DNA of 8,813 bases from an uncultured Rhodoplanes sp. (lineage in GTDB: Bacteria; Pseudomonadota; Alphaproteobacteria; Rhizobiales; Xanthobacteraceae), in NCBI GenBank assembly GCA_936924235.1, contig CAKZHN010000134.1, positions 1 through 8,813 on the forward strand, in the 5' to 3' direction. Positions 6,610-8,813 of this stretch are shown here, one piece after another; position 1 is the first letter of the stretch; each line of letters begins with the position of its first letter. Position numbers and translations under genes: made by a program. The notes under the pieces are model-generated. The model did not search any database. It worked only from the letters and a program-made list of their open reading frames with translations, and had not been told where the DNA came from.

Positions 6610-7959
6610 ATGAACCTTCATGCTCTACTGCTGGAACGCGAAGCGGCCGGAAAGCCCGTCACCGTCGGTCTGATCGGCGCGGGCAAGTTCGGCACCATGT
6701 TCCTGGCGCAGGCGCGATTGACGCGCGGGCTGCACGTCGCGGCCGTCGCCGATCTCAATGTCGATCGCGCCAAGAGCCAGCTCGCCACCGCGGGCTGGCC
6801 TGCGGCGCAGTTCGCGGCCACTTCGCTCGACGACGCGATCAAGACCCGCAGCACGCATGTCACCGCCGATGCCGAGGCGCTGATCAGGCATCCGGCCGTC
6901 GAAGTGATCGTCGAGGCCACCGGCATCCCCGAGGCCGGCATCGTTCATGCGCTGAAGACGATCGAGCACGGCAAGCATATCGTCATGGTCAACGTCGAGG
7001 CCGACGCCGTCGCGGGGCCGCTGCTCGCGCGCAAGGCCAAGGCCGCCGGCGTGGTCTACAGCCTGGCCTGGGGCGACCAGCCGGCGCTGATCTGCGAGCA
7101 TGTCGACTGGGCGCGCGCCGCGGGCTTCAAGGTGGTCGCAGCCGGCAAGGGCACGCGCTACGAGCCGCATTACCACCGCTCCAACCCCGACAATGTCTGG
7201 GACATTCTCGACAAGTACCTGAACATCACCGATCGCAAGTCGATCAATCCGAAGATGTTCAATTCGTTCGTCGACGGCACCAAGTCCGGCATCGAGATGA
7301 CCGCGGTGTGCAACGCCACGGGGCTCGTGCCGCAGAGCGAGGGACTGAGCTTTCCGCCGGCGACGCGCTTCGAACTGGCGGAAGTCTGCAAGCCGAAGAG
7401 CGCCGGCGGCACCCTCGAGAAGGAGGGCGTCACCGAGGTGACGTCCTCGGTCTACCGCGACGGCCGCGACGTGCCGCATCATCTCGCGCTCGGCACCTAC
7501 GTGGTGATCGAGGGCGAGACCGACTACGCGCGGCGCTGCTTCTCGGAGTACGCCATGCTGCCGGACAAGACCGGGCGCTATGCGGCGCTGTACCGGCCGA
7601 TCCACATGATCGGGCTCGAGCTCGGCATCTCGGTCGCGAGCGCTGCGCTCCGCCGCGAGCCGACAGGGGCGCCGACCGGCTTCCGCTCCGACGTCGCCGC
7701 CACCGCCAAGCGCGACCTCAAGGCGGGCGAGATGCTCGACGGTGAGGGCGGCTTCTGCGTCTGGGGCAAGCAGACGGCGGCCGAGCTGTCGCTTGCGCAG
7801 GGCTTCCTGCCGCTCGGCCTCGCCCAGAACGTGAAGCTCAAGCGCGGCGTGCGCGAGGGTGAGCGGCTGAAATGGTCGGACGTCGAATACGATCCGAACG
7901 ACACCGCGGTCCGCGTCCGCCGCGAGATGGAAGCCGCATTCGCAAGGCCGAATTCGTAG
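6610..7959 (+). CDS. NAD(P)-dependent oxidoreductase with C-terminal SAF domain ('predicted homoserine dehydrogenase' family)
   Basis: The 449-aa product has a Rossmann fold at its N-terminus: VTVGLIGAGKFG (17-28, GxGxxG at 23-28), and D48 at the end of the second strand, which favours NAD over NADP. VEATGIPEAG (101-110) and VMVNVEAD (125-132) continue a homoserine dehydrogenase/Gfo-Idh-like fold. The middle (about 150-330) is the catalytic and oligomerisation part, with conserved-looking AGKGTRYEPHYHRSNPD (178-194). Residues about 358-430 look like a SAF domain, as found in sugar-acid dehydratases and antifreeze-type proteins. This domain pair is the COG4091 type, whose members are often called predicted homoserine dehydrogenases; the real substrate is generally unproven. 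I chose ATG 6610 because the family starts just ahead of the Rossmann motif; a TTG at 6493 would translate the palindromic repeat. The ribosome site is weak. It follows the MetE-like gene by 120 bp and probably shares its transcript, so it may oxidise a product of that pathway. Confidence 0.82.
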   Translation: MNLHALLLEREAAGKPVTVGLIGAGKFGTMFLAQARLTRGLHVAAVADLNVDRAKSQLATAGWPAAQFAATSLDDAIKTRSTHVTADAEALIRHPAVEVIVEATGIPEAGIVHALKTIEHGKHIVMVNVEADAVAGPLLARKAKAAGVVYSLAWGDQPALICEHVDWARAAGFKVVAAGKGTRYEPHYHRSNPDNVWDILDKYLNITDRKSINPKMFNSFVDGTKSGIEMTAVCNATGLVPQSEGLSFPPATRFELAEVCKPKSAGGTLEKEGVTEVTSSVYRDGRDVPHHLALGTYVVIEGETDYARRCFSEYAMLPDKTGRYAALYRPIHMIGLELGISVASAALRREPTGAPTGFRSDVAATAKRDLKAGEMLDGEGGFCVWGKQTAAELSLAQGFLPLGLAQNVKLKRGVREGERLKWSDVEYDPNDTAVRVRREMEAAFARPNS

Positions 7960-7973
7960 CTCTCTCCACTCGT

Positions 7974-8102
7974 GTCCCGGACGCGGTGCAACGCGCAGCG
8001 GTGCACCGTTGATCCGGGACCCCGGTTGCTCGCCGCGAGAACGATAGAAACCGGGGTCCCGGGTCTGCAGCGCATCACTTCGTGCTGCGCTGCGCCCGGG
8101 AC
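7974..8102. repeat. Composite palindromic intergenic repeat (three overlapping stems), copy 2
   Basis: Three inverted repeats fill the gap before the monooxygenase gene. Stem A pairs GTCCCGGA (7974-7981) with TCCGGGAC (8013-8020) and CGGTGCA (7984-7990) with TGCACCG (8002-8008). Stem B pairs GTCCCGGG (8056-8063) with CCCGGGAC (8095-8102) and GCAGCGCA (8067-8074) with TGCGCTGC (8086-8093); it is the same unit as 6521-6579. Stem C is a perfect 14-bp repeat, 8014-8027 with 8049-8062, around a 21-nt loop, and it uses the outer arms of A and B. So C cannot form together with complete A and B. Both copies are preceded by CTCTCT a short way after a stop codon. It is a mosaic of known-type intergenic repeats; the function is unknown. 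Confidence 0.82.
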
Positions 8103-8176
8103 ACGTGTGGCAGCTATCCCAGAATCACGGTGGAGCGCCGCCCCAAGCCTGCTAAATTGCCTCCAACAAGAAGCCT

Positions 8177-8181
8177 GGAGG
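8177..8181 (+). promoter_or_regulatory. Shine-Dalgarno sequence that decides a TTG start
   Basis: GGAGG lies six nt before TTG at 8188, ideal spacing. The only nearby in-frame ATG (8230) has no purine-rich stretch before it. This favours the TTG start for the monooxygenase gene. Confidence 0.65.
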
Positions 8182-8187
8182 AAGCCT

Positions 8188-8813
8188 TTGCTCGATCGTC
8201 CCGCGTCATCGCAGCGCGCCCGCCTCGACATGTACAACGCCAACACGCTCAAGCTCGGGCTGTTCGGCGCCAACTGCTCGTCGGGCCGGTCGCCGACCAA
8301 GGTGCCGGAGCGCTGGTCGGCGAGCTGGGAGGATTGCCTGGCGCTCGCCAAGATGGCGGATGCCGCCAGCATCGATTTCATGCTGCCGATCGGCCGCTGG
8401 AAAGGCTATGGCGGCGACATCGACATGCACGGCGAGTCGCTCGAGACCGTCACATGGGCCACCGGGCTCCTCGCGCAAACCGAGCGTATCACCGTGTTCG
8501 GCACTGTGCATGCGCCGCTGTTTCACCCAATCATCGCTGCCAAGCAATGCGTCACCGCCGACCATGTCGGCGAAGGCCGCTTCGGGCTCAACATCGTGGC
8601 CGGCTGGAACGAGGGCGAGTTCGAGATGTTCGGCGTCGAGCAGCGCGAGCACGACGCGCGCTACGGCTACGCCCAGGACTGGATCGATGCGATCAAGAAG
8701 GCCTGGGGCCCCGAGGAGGATTTCGACTTCGACGGCGCGCAGCTCAAGCTCAAGAAGGTTCGCGCCAAGCCGAAGCCCTATGGCGGCACGCGGCCGCTGA
8801 TCAAGATCGGAAG
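8188..8813 (+). CDS. Luciferase-like (LLM class) FMNH2-dependent monooxygenase, N-terminal part (runs off the right edge)
   Basis: The frame is open from TTG 8188 to the window edge, giving 208 residues of an expected 350-400. Members use reduced flavin and oxygen to cleave or hydroxylate small molecules in the cytoplasm. Recognisable parts are LKLGLFGANCSSG (about 19-31), LAKMADAASIDFMLPIGRWKG (about 53-73), ETVTWATGLLAQTERITVF (about 86-104) and GEGRFGLNIVAGWNEGEFEMFG (about 128-149). The last is the family's flavin-site segment, and its GW(N/Q)xxE(F/Y) form with IGRWKGYGG earlier is closest in my memory to RutA (pyrimidine monooxygenase) and SfnG (dimethylsulfone monooxygenase). The start is set by GGAGG six nt upstream; ATG 8230 would remove 14 poorly conserved-looking residues. 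It is third in the rightward series after the MetE-like and SAF-oxidoreductase genes, with 228 bp between. A flavin reductase partner would be needed and is not in the window. Substrate is inferred only in class: a sulfone, sulfonate, amine or N-heterocycle. Confidence 0.85.
   Translation, partial: MLDRPASSQRARLDMYNANTLKLGLFGANCSSGRSPTKVPERWSASWEDCLALAKMADAASIDFMLPIGRWKGYGGDIDMHGESLETVTWATGLLAQTERITVFGTVHAPLFHPIIAAKQCVTADHVGEGRFGLNIVAGWNEGEFEMFGVEQREHDARYGYAQDWIDAIKKAWGPEEDFDFDGAQLKLKKVRAKPKPYGGTRPLIKIG

Noticed and set aside
6318..7745. 475-codon plus-strand frame overlapping the oxidoreductase gene in another frame
   Set aside because: Arg/Gly/Ala-rich with no domain; the overlapping frame has a clear Rossmann motif and SAF domain.
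7974..8102. Intrinsic terminator after the oxidoreductase gene
   Set aside because: The stems are strong but none is followed by a T-run on either strand; the arms and loops match a dispersed intergenic repeat instead.

Overview
The window is GC-rich, with strong G/C preference at third codon positions and long spurious antisense frames. It reads like a chromosomal segment of an alphaproteobacterium. The type of soluble transhydrogenase and the palindromic intergenic repeats (arms GTCCCGG/CCGGGAC, loops with GCAGCGCA/TGCGCTGC) suggest the Bradyrhizobium/Rhodopseudomonas group (Nitrobacteraceae, Hyphomicrobiales). The organism assignment is inference from recognition, not a database result. 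Five complete genes and one 5'-truncated-by-window pair of edge genes were checked codon by codon at their starts or ends.

Region 1 (1-1947, minus strand) is phosphate scavenging. A Tat-exported PhoD-type alkaline phosphatase is followed, 81 bp downstream on the same strand, by the first 96 codons of a second secreted protein that resembles the N-terminus of an alphaproteobacterial alkaline phosphatase. The gap holds a good candidate Pho box with a correctly spaced -10, so the second gene probably has its own PhoB-dependent promoter.

Region 2 (2139-3530, plus) is a soluble NAD(P)+ transhydrogenase (sthA), a housekeeping redox enzyme that reads away from phoD and converges on region 3. The two convergent stop codons sit in opposite arms of one small palindrome.

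Region 3 (3543-8813) is the most interesting part. Two translationally coupled NitT/TauT (SsuC-like) ABC permeases read leftward from a 146-bp divergent intergenic region. Reading rightward from it are a 398-aa core-MetE-like zinc thiol methyl/alkyltransferase without the N-terminal MetE domain, a 449-aa NAD(P)-dependent oxidoreductase with a C-terminal SAF domain (the 'predicted homoserine dehydrogenase' family), and the start of a luciferase-like flavin-dependent monooxygenase of the RutA/SfnG kind. No ATPase or substrate-binding protein is present in the window. The gene combination suggests uptake and breakdown of a small organosulfur, amine or heterocyclic compound, with alkyl transfer to a thiol; this is a hypothesis. 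Both gaps between the three plus-strand genes (120 and 228 bp) are occupied by related palindromic repeats, the second a composite that can fold in two mutually exclusive ways.

There is no rRNA, tRNA, CRISPR array, transposase, integrase or phage gene that I can see, and no gene-free stretch longer than 300 bp.
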